Shown here piece by piece: positions 1-8,800 of a stretch of 64,000 nt of DNA. Source of the DNA: Nitrobacter hamburgensis X14. GTDB taxonomy: Bacteria; Pseudomonadota; Alphaproteobacteria; Rhizobiales; Xanthobacteraceae. The DNA lies in the NCBI RefSeq assembly GCF_000013885.1, contig NC_007964.1, positions 2,776,001 to 2,840,000 of the forward strand, in the 5' to 3' direction. Numbering within the stretch: position 1 is the stretch's first letter; every line of letters begins with the position of its first letter. The notes beneath the pieces are model-generated. The model saw only the letters and a program-made list of their open reading frames with translations, ran no database searches and was not told the DNA's origin. The position numbers and the translations under genes are program-made.

Positions 1-679
1 ACGCCAGCAATTGCCTCGCATATTTTTCCAGGTGTGAGCTTGCCGGCTCGGTTTCAAAAGGGACGGCCATCGTGCCGGTGGCAGCCACAGGACGCCGGCC
101 GCCTTGCAACGGAAAGTGGGTTTCACTCCCGCCGTCGTGCGGCTGCAATCGCCCTGCATGATTGCCTCATGCCCCTCTAGGCACTCACTCGCCTCTCGGC
201 ATCATGGAGAGGTTCCCGGTGCCTGGGCCGGTGCTTTGGAAGACGAAGACGACCATGCCCTTGATCGGACTCGCCTTCGGGACTCAAGCCTTCCAATCGC
301 TGATTAGATGCTCTGGCATCCTGGCAGCGTCCTGGGCAGCTTCGATGCCCTTTCCTGTGCTTTCGCCAAGGCCGATGTCATCGAAGGCTTCCATGACCAC
401 CGCTGACTGACTGCGCCACGCGCGCGAGGCCCACGGGGCCTGCGTGTCGCGTGTGTTTTCCAAGCGTGAAGGTGGACAGGTAGACAGAGCTTTCTCGACG
501 TTTCGAAGTTCATAAGGCTCCCAGCGTCGATGTCGCCATGCCCTTCATTGGGCCGTCGTTATCCATCCTGCCATAATCTGAAAAATCGATTGTCTACCTG
601 TCTACTCTAAGCTTAAGGCCATGAATTTCTTAGCGAAGCTGGTGGACGACGACGGCCATCCACCGGCTGTCGCCCCTGT
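1..679. other. Left edge of integrated element, no confident gene
   Basis: No reading frame here has recognisable family features. The best small candidate is a 36-codon minus-strand frame at 284-394 (begins MEAFDDIGLG, acidic and amphipathic) with no clear ribosome binding site. The stretch lies downstream of the primase gene and holds an inverted repeat at 475-602. It probably belongs to the mobile element that continues to the left beyond the window. Confidence 0.4.
475..602. repeat. 12-bp inverted repeat pair downstream of primase
   Basis: Positions 475-486 (GACAGGTAGACA) and 591-602 (its exact reverse complement) form a perfect 12-bp inverted repeat separated by 104 bases. The right arm runs on into a second partial copy of its own core (TGTCTACC TGTCTAC), and the core recurs at 677-684 across the primase stop codon. 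The arrangement resembles protein-binding iterons or a regulatory site. No function can be assigned from sequence. Confidence 0.5.
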
Positions 680-2950
680 CTACCGCTTGAACTGATCGAG
701 CACGTCATCCGACCTGTGGCTCAGATAGGCGTCGATCCTGCCGGAAGCGCCGATATTGTCCCAGATGTCATGATTGCGCACGGACCAAAGCTGATAGGCA
801 GGACGCTGCCTGTCGGCCTTGGTGTAACGGGCATGGCTGACGGCGCCGATCTCGTCCTTGAGGAACTTCGACACCCGAGCCCGAAGGTTCGAGCGTCCAC
901 GCAGCGCCGAAGGCACGGCATCGACAAGTTCATCGACACGCACCAGGTCGAAGTCGAAGGGCGGCTGACGCTCCTCGAACAATTCGAGGAGATACGCCTC
1001 GGCGTCTCCGATCGACAGGCGCCGCATCGCCTCCTTGCCGGCCGTGAACGGCGCCACGCCATGCGGGTTCAAGCCGACCTTCCGCTTGAGCAGCCAGTGC
1101 TTGACGTATGCAGCGCCATCGCCATCGAGGAACTCGAACAGGCCCTGATAGTAGGCACTGTCTCTCGGCCTCGCAGGCGAGAACACCACAAGCCAGCGCC
1201 TGTCGCCATGCTCGATCGGCAGGGCATCCTCATGGTTGGTGAAGCCGATGAAGTTCAGGCAGTTCGGAATCGAGTACAGCGAGCAGTTCTTCTCCTCGAT
1301 CCTGATGGTCGGATCGGTGATCGCAGGCTTGAGTCTGTTCGCCACCTCCTTGCGCCCGAGCGTCATCAACTCCTCGATGACGGCAAGCTGCGCGCCTTCC
1401 ATCCACGCCGTCCAGTGCGACACGACCTCCTCGTTCGACGGACGAACGGTGTTCCGGCTGCCCACGATCCTCTCCATCAACCGGCCGATCCAACTCTTGC
1501 CGGTCCCCTGAGCACCACGAATGAGCAAGGCGAAGTGGATCTTGTCGGCAGGCCGCTGCACCAGCAAGGCGAGATAGTCGAGAACGTGGTCACGGTCCTT
1601 CCCGTCGGGAAACAGATACGCCAAGTGGACCAGGAAAGGCGTCACGTCTCCCGCCTTCGCTTCAACACCATCCTTGCGCCAGATGTTGTAGCGCCGCCCA
1701 CTCTCGCCATCGGGGAACTCGCCGGTCTCGGGCAGATAGACCAGCGACTCGAACTTGCGCATCGGAACGCGCCCCTTCCAGATGGCGTTCAGAACCTCGC
1801 CATCGGGATTGAGGCCGGCATAGAGCGCCTTCCACTGGTCGGTTCGGTACTTCTTCCCGTCCTCGCGTCGCACGAACTGCATGGCATCGGCCACGAACAC
1901 CCAATCGTCCCACACTGAGCGCGTCTTGTCCGGCTCGGCATCAAGGTCGTCGGGGAAGTCGTCCAGCGCGTTGGTTCTGTTTATAAGCTCAACCGCCTCT
2001 CGACGCTTCTCCCGCGGCAGATAGCCGATCAGAGTCCTGACCGTGATCCCGTCCGGAATAGCTTCGAGCGGGTCCCAGCGCTGCCGTATGACTTCGCTAT
2101 AATCCGAATACTCCGGGTCCGACGTGCTCCACACAATGAACTCGTCAACGCCTGTGCCGTTGGTCGCATGGTGGCAGGCCATCATCATGTCCTGCCACTT
2201 CCTCTGGTCCTTGAACTCGGTCGGATCGACGTCGACCAGCCATTCGGCCAGGGTCTCGGGATCGAGCGCACCGGCTTCATCGCTCGAAGCCTCAATATTC
2301 GGCTTCCTGATCGCGTCCAGGAGCCTATCAGGCATCATCGGCGCCTCCGACAGAGAACAGCGCAACGGATCGTCGTCGAAGCGATAGAGCCGGCCCGTAT
2401 CGGGATGCACCGAGCCTGCCGACACAACGTAATGACCAGATGTTCGGAACTCGAAGCCGGGATAGTTATCGTGCTCGTATCTCACGATATCTTCCGCCGG
2501 CTTCCTGAAATAGAGGTGGTATCCGCCGCCACCCGTCAGCACGAAAGGGTGCGCCGGCAGGTCGAAGTCCCGCAGGAAGCGAGCAAGCACGTCGTCGCTA
2601 TCGGGGAAACGCCTCGGATCGATGTCGATCACCAAATCCGTGTTCGACATCCTGAAGCCGACGTTGCCGCCCTTGGCCATCCAGCGCTTGCCGCCGTCAA
2701 CACCGATGGAGGGCAAGTCCTTCCAGCGCCCGACCGGCTCCTTTCCACGAAGCCGGATCAGCTTGGCGCCGTGCCCCGCCTGTTCGTACTCATCGAGAAG
2801 ACTCGCATCCTGGAACGACGGCGTTTCGGGAATGCCAATTTCGGCATTCTCAACAACGTCGGCGTCGAACCCGGCAGTCTTCTCCCGAGCACCTGCGGGC
2901 GCATCGATCTCCCCGATGCGCCCGTTCTCGTTTTCCAGAACGTCACTCAT
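680..2950 (-). CDS. Primase-helicase of mobile element
   Basis: This 756-residue protein combines a primase-polymerase domain with a helicase, as in replication proteins of prophages, satellites and integrative elements. Residues about 55-215 are the prim-pol module, with a D109-x-D111 metal motif in VIDID, His145 in GGGYHLYF and a third motif around FRTSGHYVVSAG. Residues about 235-315 look like a PriCT-type linker. The ATPase has Walker A GAQGTGKS (479-486), Walker B LAVIEE (522-527) and an arginine-rich motif GDRRW (about 582-586). The ATG at 2950 overlaps the preceding HTH gene by 4 bases; a longer in-frame extension upstream is that gene read in another frame. It probably starts replication of the excised element. 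The exact family (DUF5906/D5-like) is my assignment. Confidence 0.85.
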   Translation of the reverse strand: MSDVLENENGRIGEIDAPAGAREKTAGFDADVVENAEIGIPETPSFQDASLLDEYEQAGHGAKLIRLRGKEPVGRWKDLPSIGVDGGKRWMAKGGNVGFRMSNTDLVIDIDPRRFPDSDDVLARFLRDFDLPAHPFVLTGGGGYHLYFRKPAEDIVRYEHDNYPGFEFRTSGHYVVSAGSVHPDTGRLYRFDDDPLRCSLSEAPMMPDRLLDAIRKPNIEASSDEAGALDPETLAEWLVDVDPTEFKDQRKWQDMMMACHHATNGTGVDEFIVWSTSDPEYSDYSEVIRQRWDPLEAIPDGITVRTLIGYLPREKRREAVELINRTNALDDFPDDLDAEPDKTRSVWDDWVFVADAMQFVRREDGKKYRTDQWKALYAGLNPDGEVLNAIWKGRVPMRKFESLVYLPETGEFPDGESGRRYNIWRKDGVEAKAGDVTPFLVHLAYLFPDGKDRDHVLDYLALLVQRPADKIHFALLIRGAQGTGKSWIGRLMERIVGSRNTVRPSNEEVVSHWTAWMEGAQLAVIEELMTLGRKEVANRLKPAITDPTIRIEEKNCSLYSIPNCLNFIGFTNHEDALPIEHGDRRWLVVFSPARPRDSAYYQGLFEFLDGDGAAYVKHWLLKRKVGLNPHGVAPFTAGKEAMRRLSIGDAEAYLLELFEERQPPFDFDLVRVDELVDAVPSALRGRSNLRARVSKFLKDEIGAVSHARYTKADRQRPAYQLWSVRNHDIWDNIGASGRIDAYLSHRSDDVLDQFKR

Positions 2951-3186
2951 CGGTTGTCCTCCCCACGCACGAAGGCATCGAGGTCCGCAACGTTGTATCG
3001 AACCGACTTGTTGTTGATGAGATGGTAGCGCGGGCCTTCGCCGCGCGTGCGCCAGGTCTTCAGCGTTCCCGGCTCGCAGCCGATATAGGCGGCGGCCGAC
3101 TCCGTATCGTGCCAGGGCGAGCGGTTGTGGGCATCGAGAACGCGCCGCAGCGTGCTCTCGACAAGATCGATCGTGATGTCCGTCAT
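2947..3186 (-). CDS. AlpA/excisionase-like HTH protein
   Basis: This is a 79-residue protein. Residues about 25-70 form a winged helix-turn-helix of the excisionase/AlpA type: ESAAAYIGCEPGTLKTWR is the recognition part and SVRYNVADLDAFVR the C-terminal wing. The ATG at 3186 has a strong GGAGGTG ribosome binding site about 8 bases upstream. Its stop overlaps the primase start by 4 bases, indicating translational coupling. Small proteins of this type between integrase and primase usually control excision or the replication genes. No direct evidence separates these roles here. Confidence 0.85.
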   Translation of the reverse strand: MTDITIDLVESTLRRVLDAHNRSPWHDTESAAAYIGCEPGTLKTWRTRGEGPRYHLINNKSVRYNVADLDAFVRGEDNR

Positions 3187-3376
3187 GGGACACACCTCCA
3201 GTAAGCATTGGCGCGCAAAGGCGCCGGCGAGATTGATGGGAAGTGTGACCGGCTCTCTCGCTTGCTTGCTCACTGGATAGGGTCGGCCCAGTCACCAGCC
3301 GATGCGCGAAGCCTCAAGAAGGCATCCCCGTCGCGCGCACGACAACCAAGGCGGAAAAGCGCCTCGGTTGCAATAC

Positions 3377-4504
3377 TCATTTTCGAGCGGCCATGACCTT
3401 CGTCTCAAGCGCCTGGGCATGAGGGCGCAGGTGCTCGACGAGGTGTTCGGCATGGACATAGCCACCGGATGCGCCGGGGAGCTTCTGTCCGAGCAGCAAG
3501 GCGCTCTCGGCGTAGGGCACGCCCGCCGCGATATACATGGTGCGGGCCAGATGCCGGTATTCGTGCGGGCTCGGCAAATCCCGGCGCGGCTCCTTCGGCT
3601 CCTCGACCTTGCCGCTCGCACTCGTAGGCGACGGCCACAGCCATTCGCTGTTCAAAGGTGCATCCGTCTCAAGCCGGGCCTTCAGCATGTCCTTGAGATA
3701 AGTCCCCATCGGAAACATCATCGCCTGGTCGCTGGTCTTCATGTGCTTGAAAACGATCACGCCCCGCTCGAAATCCACGTCATTCCGTCGCACCTGCAAG
3801 AGAGACGAACGCCGCGCTCCGGTAAGCATGAAGGCGCGGTGCAGATCGCGCCGGATCGGGCTCAAGGTTTCGGTCGCCTCCCACCAAGCCGTAAGGTCGA
3901 TTGCATCCACCTCCCGCCGCTTCGGCGTCGGCAGGCGGATCGCCGCCACCGGATTGCCGGTGATCGTCTCGTCCAACCGCATCGCCGTATTGATGACCGC
4001 CCGCAAGGTTCGCATCACGCAAATGGCGACGGTCTGCCCCTTCAAGGTTCGCAGGCGCTCGTAGATGTCCCGAACCTCCGAGCGCGAGAGGTCGACCACG
4101 GCCCGGTTTCTGATGCGGGTCAAATAATGATCGACATTGTATTTGTAGCTCTCGACCGTCGCCTCGCGGAACGGCTTCTCGCCGAGATGCGTTTCAAGCG
4201 CCTGCGCAACGGTGATGCCGGTCTCCTCCGGTCCCGCGGTCGGGTCCACGCCCGACTGAATCTGCGACATGATGGCCTTGGCCCGGTTGCGGGCCTCGCG
4301 GAGGCCGATCCGATCCGCCCGGTCGATCTTGACTCGCACGGTCCGCACATGGCGTCCGTTCCTGCGAACGTCGCCCTGTACCGCAAAGGTCTTGGTGGTG
4401 GCGTGGCAGACGAGCATCAGGCCCTTGACCTGCTCATCGCGCCAAATTCCAGAGTTGAGGGGAAGCTCGCGGATGCGAGCCTCGGTCAGGTTCATGACGG
4501 CCAT
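3377..4504 (-). CDS. Tyrosine-family integrase
   Basis: This 375-residue recombinase would integrate and excise the element. Residues about 5-90 resemble the DUF4102 arm-DNA-binding domain, about 98-180 the core-binding domain, and about 190-365 the catalytic domain. Catalytic residues visible are Arg at 231/232 (TGARRSSLLQ), His314 and Arg317 (HEYR) and nucleophile Tyr349 (GGYVHAEH). The usual second His in LLGH is Gln340 (LLGQKLPG). Start ATG 4504 has GGAG 11 bases upstream; an in-frame ATG at 4540 is also possible. The gene points away from a tRNA-Thr remnant about 145 bases upstream, the normal layout for an integrase beside its attachment site. Confidence 0.93.
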   Translation of the reverse strand: MAVMNLTEARIRELPLNSGIWRDEQVKGLMLVCHATTKTFAVQGDVRRNGRHVRTVRVKIDRADRIGLREARNRAKAIMSQIQSGVDPTAGPEETGITVAQALETHLGEKPFREATVESYKYNVDHYLTRIRNRAVVDLSRSEVRDIYERLRTLKGQTVAICVMRTLRAVINTAMRLDETITGNPVAAIRLPTPKRREVDAIDLTAWWEATETLSPIRRDLHRAFMLTGARRSSLLQVRRNDVDFERGVIVFKHMKTSDQAMMFPMGTYLKDMLKARLETDAPLNSEWLWPSPTSASGKVEEPKEPRRDLPSPHEYRHLARTMYIAAGVPYAESALLLGQKLPGASGGYVHAEHLVEHLRPHAQALETKVMAARK

Positions 4505-4647
4505 GAGGTCTTTCTCCGAGCACCGGGTTGAGCACCGCACGGTGATCGCCGAGGATCACCGCACGTCGCCTACGATGTCGTGTAAGACCTTGTCCGCGAA
4601 CCAATAATCTCCGATGATGCGTCCTGCATCAGCCTAGCTTCGCCCAT

Positions 4648-4692
4648 TTTGTAAACCGAAGGTCGGGAGTTCGATCCTCTCCGCCGGCACCA
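4648..4692 (+). other. tRNA-Thr(TGU) 3' remnant, element attachment site
   Basis: The bases read as the 3' half of a tRNA: anticodon loop TTTGTAA with anticodon TGT, 3' anticodon strand ACCGA, T-arm GGGAG-TTCGATC-CTCTC (five pairs including one G-T), acceptor strand CGCCGGC (4682-4688), discriminator A and encoded CCA (4690-4692). The sequence upstream (GCCCA) cannot pair with ACCGA and no 5' half exists, so the gene is not functional. Identity starting in the anticodon loop is typical of a tyrosine-integrase crossover. The intact tRNA-Thr should lie at the other end of the element, left of this window. Confidence 0.8.
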
Positions 4693-5389
4693 TTCTTCTC
4701 CATTTTTCGGGACAAGCCAGCCGTCCTCAGCAGCAAGTTTGGCTCTTGATCGGATCGAGCGCGGTCCGCTGTCGGGCTGCAGACTCACGACCCCGCTACA
4801 CCGGCAGCGCTACCAAGTAGGCAACGCGCCATTTCTACCCGCTCTGGACGGTATTGGCCAAAATAGCTCAGAGCGCCAAAGGCATACCGTCACGGACACC
4901 CGTTAAAACGGTCTGCTTACGAGCGATCGAGAAAGAGAGTAAATATTATGGAGGTGGCGATAGTCCGCGATACGTCGCAAACTACATCATATCATTCCCA
5001 CTCGATTATTTTTAGTCAGGATAGCGCTTTGAACACTCAACGCAATTCATTCTGACATCTCTCTCGAATCCGAAAAGCGATCCGTAAAAAATTTTTGCCA
5101 CTGATTTTCCAACAGAAAATCATGATCTTTTTCTGAACGTCGTTTCCAAATCTATCGACAACGATCGAGTGAATTATCGACAGATCGAGCACACAAAAGC
5201 GACGCGCGATAGCTTGAGCGACACTCCGCAGGCAGCTAAGAAAAGACCGTCAGCACCGATATCATAAAGCGTCTGCATTAACGCGCCTGGCAAACACCGC
5301 GTAAGGCTCTCAGCGTTGCCTTCTTACATATCGGCCCCTTTGCCCAACATCCTCAATTGCGAATGGCACTCCGTCATATCTGATGATCT
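4693..5389. other. Gene-free, AT-richer stretch beside attachment site
   Basis: No supported gene lies here. Base composition falls noticeably between about 4930 and 5280. A 35-codon plus-strand frame at 4948-5055 has no recognisable features. A perfect hairpin lies at 5103-5121 (GATTTTC-CAACA-GAAAATC) next to an A/T run. This is the chromosome side of the attachment scar and may contain remnants of older insertions. Confidence 0.45.
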
Positions 5390-5599
5390 CTAGCTCGCCG
5401 GGAATGCCAGCGGCAAGTCCGTGAAGCTCGGCGCTTTTGACATCCTCTCCCATTCCTCGAAGGAGACGAGGATGGCTTCCTCACGGCCGTGCCGCGTGAT
5501 GATGGTCGGCTCGCCCGCAACAGCGCGATCAACCGGAGCGGACAATACCGCCTTCGCGTTGTTGAGCGAGAGTTCTTCATAATGACATTCCTCGTCCAT
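5390..5599 (-). CDS. Phd/YefM-type antitoxin, apparently orphan
   Basis: This 69-residue protein has the Phd/YefM signature: LNNAKAVLSAPVDRAVAGEP followed by TIITRHGREEAILVSFEEW. Such proteins bind operator DNA through the N-terminal half and neutralise a PIN, Doc or RelE toxin through the C-terminal tail. The start at 5599 is the only ATG that gives a normal-sized product; the frame runs open upstream through a decayed gene. No toxin gene follows: after the stop only a 16-codon frame exists. It may act on a distant toxin or be a relic. Confidence 0.75.
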   Translation of the reverse strand: MDEECHYEELSLNNAKAVLSAPVDRAVAGEPTIITRHGREEAILVSFEEWERMSKAPSFTDLPLAFPAS

Positions 5600-5812
5600 C
5601 TTCGGCTTAGCTGCAGACTGCGGCGCTCTTTCTCTGTGTCTCACCAATTCGAGGAAACGTGCCTTGATTTTCACAAGCAGTCCCCGGCGGTATGAAGCCG
5701 TAGCTGAACACACCGGACTTACCGGGAATTGGTGACAAAGCCGCTGTTCGGCCATTCGTCGATATTCTGCTCCGACACGATCACCCAACTCGGCTTGTTG
5801 TCGAGGCCGATC
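5600..5812 (-). pseudogene. Decayed gene fragment upstream of antitoxin
   Basis: Minus-strand translation gives a mosaic that reads as one protein tail only if frame changes are allowed: DNKPSWVIVSEQNIDEWPNS near 5743-5805, then SYGFIPPG near 5681-5704, then LLVKIKARFLELVRHRERAP down to about 5620. The order and style (SWVIV-x-E-x-N...WP, YGFIPP, RFLEL) resemble the C-terminus of small hypothetical or toxin-like proteins found next to antitoxins in Rhizobiales. That family comparison is from memory. Stops and at least two frameshifts separate the pieces, and the N-terminal part is missing. Confidence 0.45.
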
Positions 5813-5861
5813 GCCTATCTCCGGTGTTCCTAGTCGGGCGAGATCAGCTCCATCCTTAAAA

Positions 5862-8800
5862 TCAGGGCTGTCCGCTCCCAAGATGGATCGCGAGGACATG
5901 TTTCTTTCCATCCAAGGGAACGCGCACAACACCCTCGGTGCGCCCGACCGCCGCGCCATCGAGGACAGCTTCCACCACATTGCGGCCGACGCCGGACAGG
6001 TTCCGAACGCGGATATCATAGTGCGTTGAGGCTACTTTTACCGCGGCTTCGAAACCCGGCCAGGCGGAGGGAATACAGGGAGCAACGACGAGAAACGCAC
6101 CCTCGCAGCGGATGCCTAGAATGCTCTCGATGCCCGCGCGGTACATCCATGCCGCCGAGCCCGTGTACCAGGTCCACCCCCCGCGCCCCGTATGAGGGGA
6201 CACGGAGTAGACGTCGGCGGCGACCACATAAGGCTCGACTTTGTAGCGCTCGACCTCTCCGAGGGTCCTCGCGTGGTTGATCGGGTTAACCAGCGAAAAT
6301 AGATCGGCGGCGCATGCGCCCTCCCCCAGCTTCGCGAACGCCATGATCGCCCACATGGCAGCGTGACTGTATTGCCCGCCATTTTCGCGCAGCCCCGGCG
6401 GGTAGCCCTTGATGTAGCCCGGATCGCGCGGCGTTATGTCGAAGGGTGGCGTGAATAGCAGGGCGAGGCCGTCGTCACGGCGGATGAGATGCCGGTCGAG
6501 TGCCGCCATTGCCCGGGCGGCGCGCTCGGGATCGGCGATTTCCGACAGCACCGCCCAGGACTGGGCAATGGAGTCGATCCGGCATTCCTCGCTCTCCTTC
6601 GAGCCGAGCCACGTCCCGTCGTCGAACGTAGCCCGGCGATACCATTCGCCATCCCAGGCCTCGCGCTCGATCGCCGCTTGGACGGAGGCGGCATGCGTCC
6701 GCCAGCGGTCAGCGCGGCCCGGATCGCGACTGTCAGCGAATGGAGCAAAGAGCGCGATAGTGCGCACCAGCAGCCAGCCGAGCCATACGCTCTCGCCCCT
6801 GCCGTCCTCACCGACCCGGTTCATACCGTCGTTCCAATCGCCCGTACCGATGAGCGGCAGGCCGTGCTCGCCGGTGAGGTCGAGGCACTGGTCGAGCCCG
6901 CGGGCGCAATGCTCGAACAGCGACGCCCGCTCGTCCGCGATCATCGGCTGAAAAAAGGCATCGTGCTCTCCGTCACCAAGAGGCGTTCCCTCGAGAAACG
7001 GCACAACCTCGTCCAGAACGGCCGTATCGCCGGATGCCGTGATATAGGTCGCGGCAGCGAAGGCGAGCCAGACTCGGTCGTCAGAAATACGCGTGCGCAC
7101 GCCCTGACCCGAATACGGCAGCCACCAATGTTGGACGTCGCCTTCGACGAACTGCCGGGCAGCCGCGCGCAGGAGATGGCGTCGCGTCTCGTCCGGCGCG
7201 GCGAAGGACAATGCCATGGTGTCCTGGAGCTGGTCGCGGAAGCCGTAGGCGCCACTCGCCTGGTAAAAAGCCGAGCGGGCGAGCACGCGGCACGCGAGCG
7301 TCTGATAGAGTAACCACCCGTTCAGCATGAGGTCCATCGTCCGGTCTGGCGTCTTTACGCGGACCGCGCCGAGCAGAGTTTCCCAATGATCCGTCACCGA
7401 CGCCAGCACTGCATCGAGGTCGGCCTCGCGGGTTCGGGCGATCAGCGCGCGAGCGCCCTCGACCGAACCACATTGTCCGAGCAACCACACAATCTCGACC
7501 GTCTCGCCCGCCTCCAGTTCGATGCTCGTTGCGAGCGCAGCGCAGGGATCGAGGCCGGCACCCACCGCACCGGACAGCGCCCGGCCTCGGGCCAGCGCGG
7601 CCGGTGCTTGGAGCGCACCATTGCGACCGACAAACTCGGTACGGTCGGCGGTCCAGGCCGTCTGCCGCCCGCTAAGATCGGCGAAGGCGATCCGGCCGGG
7701 AAAGGCGCCATTCCAGGGATTGCGGGCGAGAATGGCGCCCGTGGCCGCATCGATCTCGGTCACGATGAACGGCGCGGAGGCGCCGCGCGACGTGCCAAGC
7801 ACCCATTCCACATAAGCGGTGATCGACAGCCGCCGGGCCCGACCCGAGTGGTTGCGCAGCGTCAGACGGGAGATCTTGACGGGATCGGACAGCGGCACGA
7901 ACTGCAACAGGTCGAGCGCGATGCCGTTTGCATCGTGCTCAAAGCGGCTGTAGCCGAAGCCATGGCGCGCGACATAGTGTCCGCCATCGCGGATGGGTTG
8001 CGCTGTCGGGCTCCAGAGGTCGCCGGTGACCTCGTCGCGGACATAGATCGCCTCGACGGCGGGGTCGGCCACCGGGTCGTTCGACCATTGCGTCAACTGG
8101 TTCTCGCGGCTGTTCTCAGCCCAAGTGTAGCCGCTTCCCTCCGTCGAGATTTGGAAGCCGAAGCCGGAATTGGCGATCACGTTGATCCAGGGCGCGGGCG
8201 AGATGCGGGCACCGTCGAGGACGGTTACGTATTCACGCCCGTCTTTGTCAAAGCCGCCGAGACCGTTGAAAAATTCGAGACTGGCCGTCTTCACCGCCAC
8301 TGGCTGCCGGGCGGGAATTGCCGCCCTTGGATGTCGGGGCGGCAAAGATCCGCCCGACGGCGGTCGTATGCGGGCGAGCTGATCAGCAATGGGCCCACGA
8401 TGTGCGTGCAGGACGACACGGGCGGCCGCATGCAGCAGCGATCGGGCCTCGGCGTTCATGAGGTCGGCACGGAGCGTAAAGACCGCGCCTTGCGCGGGAA
8501 TGTGGCCGACGCGCGGTCGCGACTGGCTGCTGCGCACAGCGGTTTCGATCGCGATCTGCAGGTCCTGCATGTAGGAGGCGGCGTGCTCGTTGACGATGAC
8601 GAGATCGACGGCGAGGCGCTTCATGCGCCAGTATTCGTGCGCGCGGAGCAACTGGGCGACCTGAGCCATGTCCTCGACATCGTTAATGCGCAGCACGACG
8701 ATCGGCAGGTCGCCGGAGATGGCGTAGGGCCACAGGCTGGACTGGGCGCCCGCTCCGCGCATGATCGCCTCCGAAGGCGCCCGGAAGCGCGAGTCGGCGT

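Noticed and set aside
3302..4531. Long plus-strand reading frame opposite the integrase
   Set aside because: It is antisense to a clear integrase, has no domain and arises from high GC codon bias.
4570..4788. Minus-strand reading frame across the tRNA remnant
   Set aside because: It encodes the peptide type that antisense tRNA sequence gives (RRRGSNSRPSVYK) and crosses the attachment scar; it is not a protein gene.
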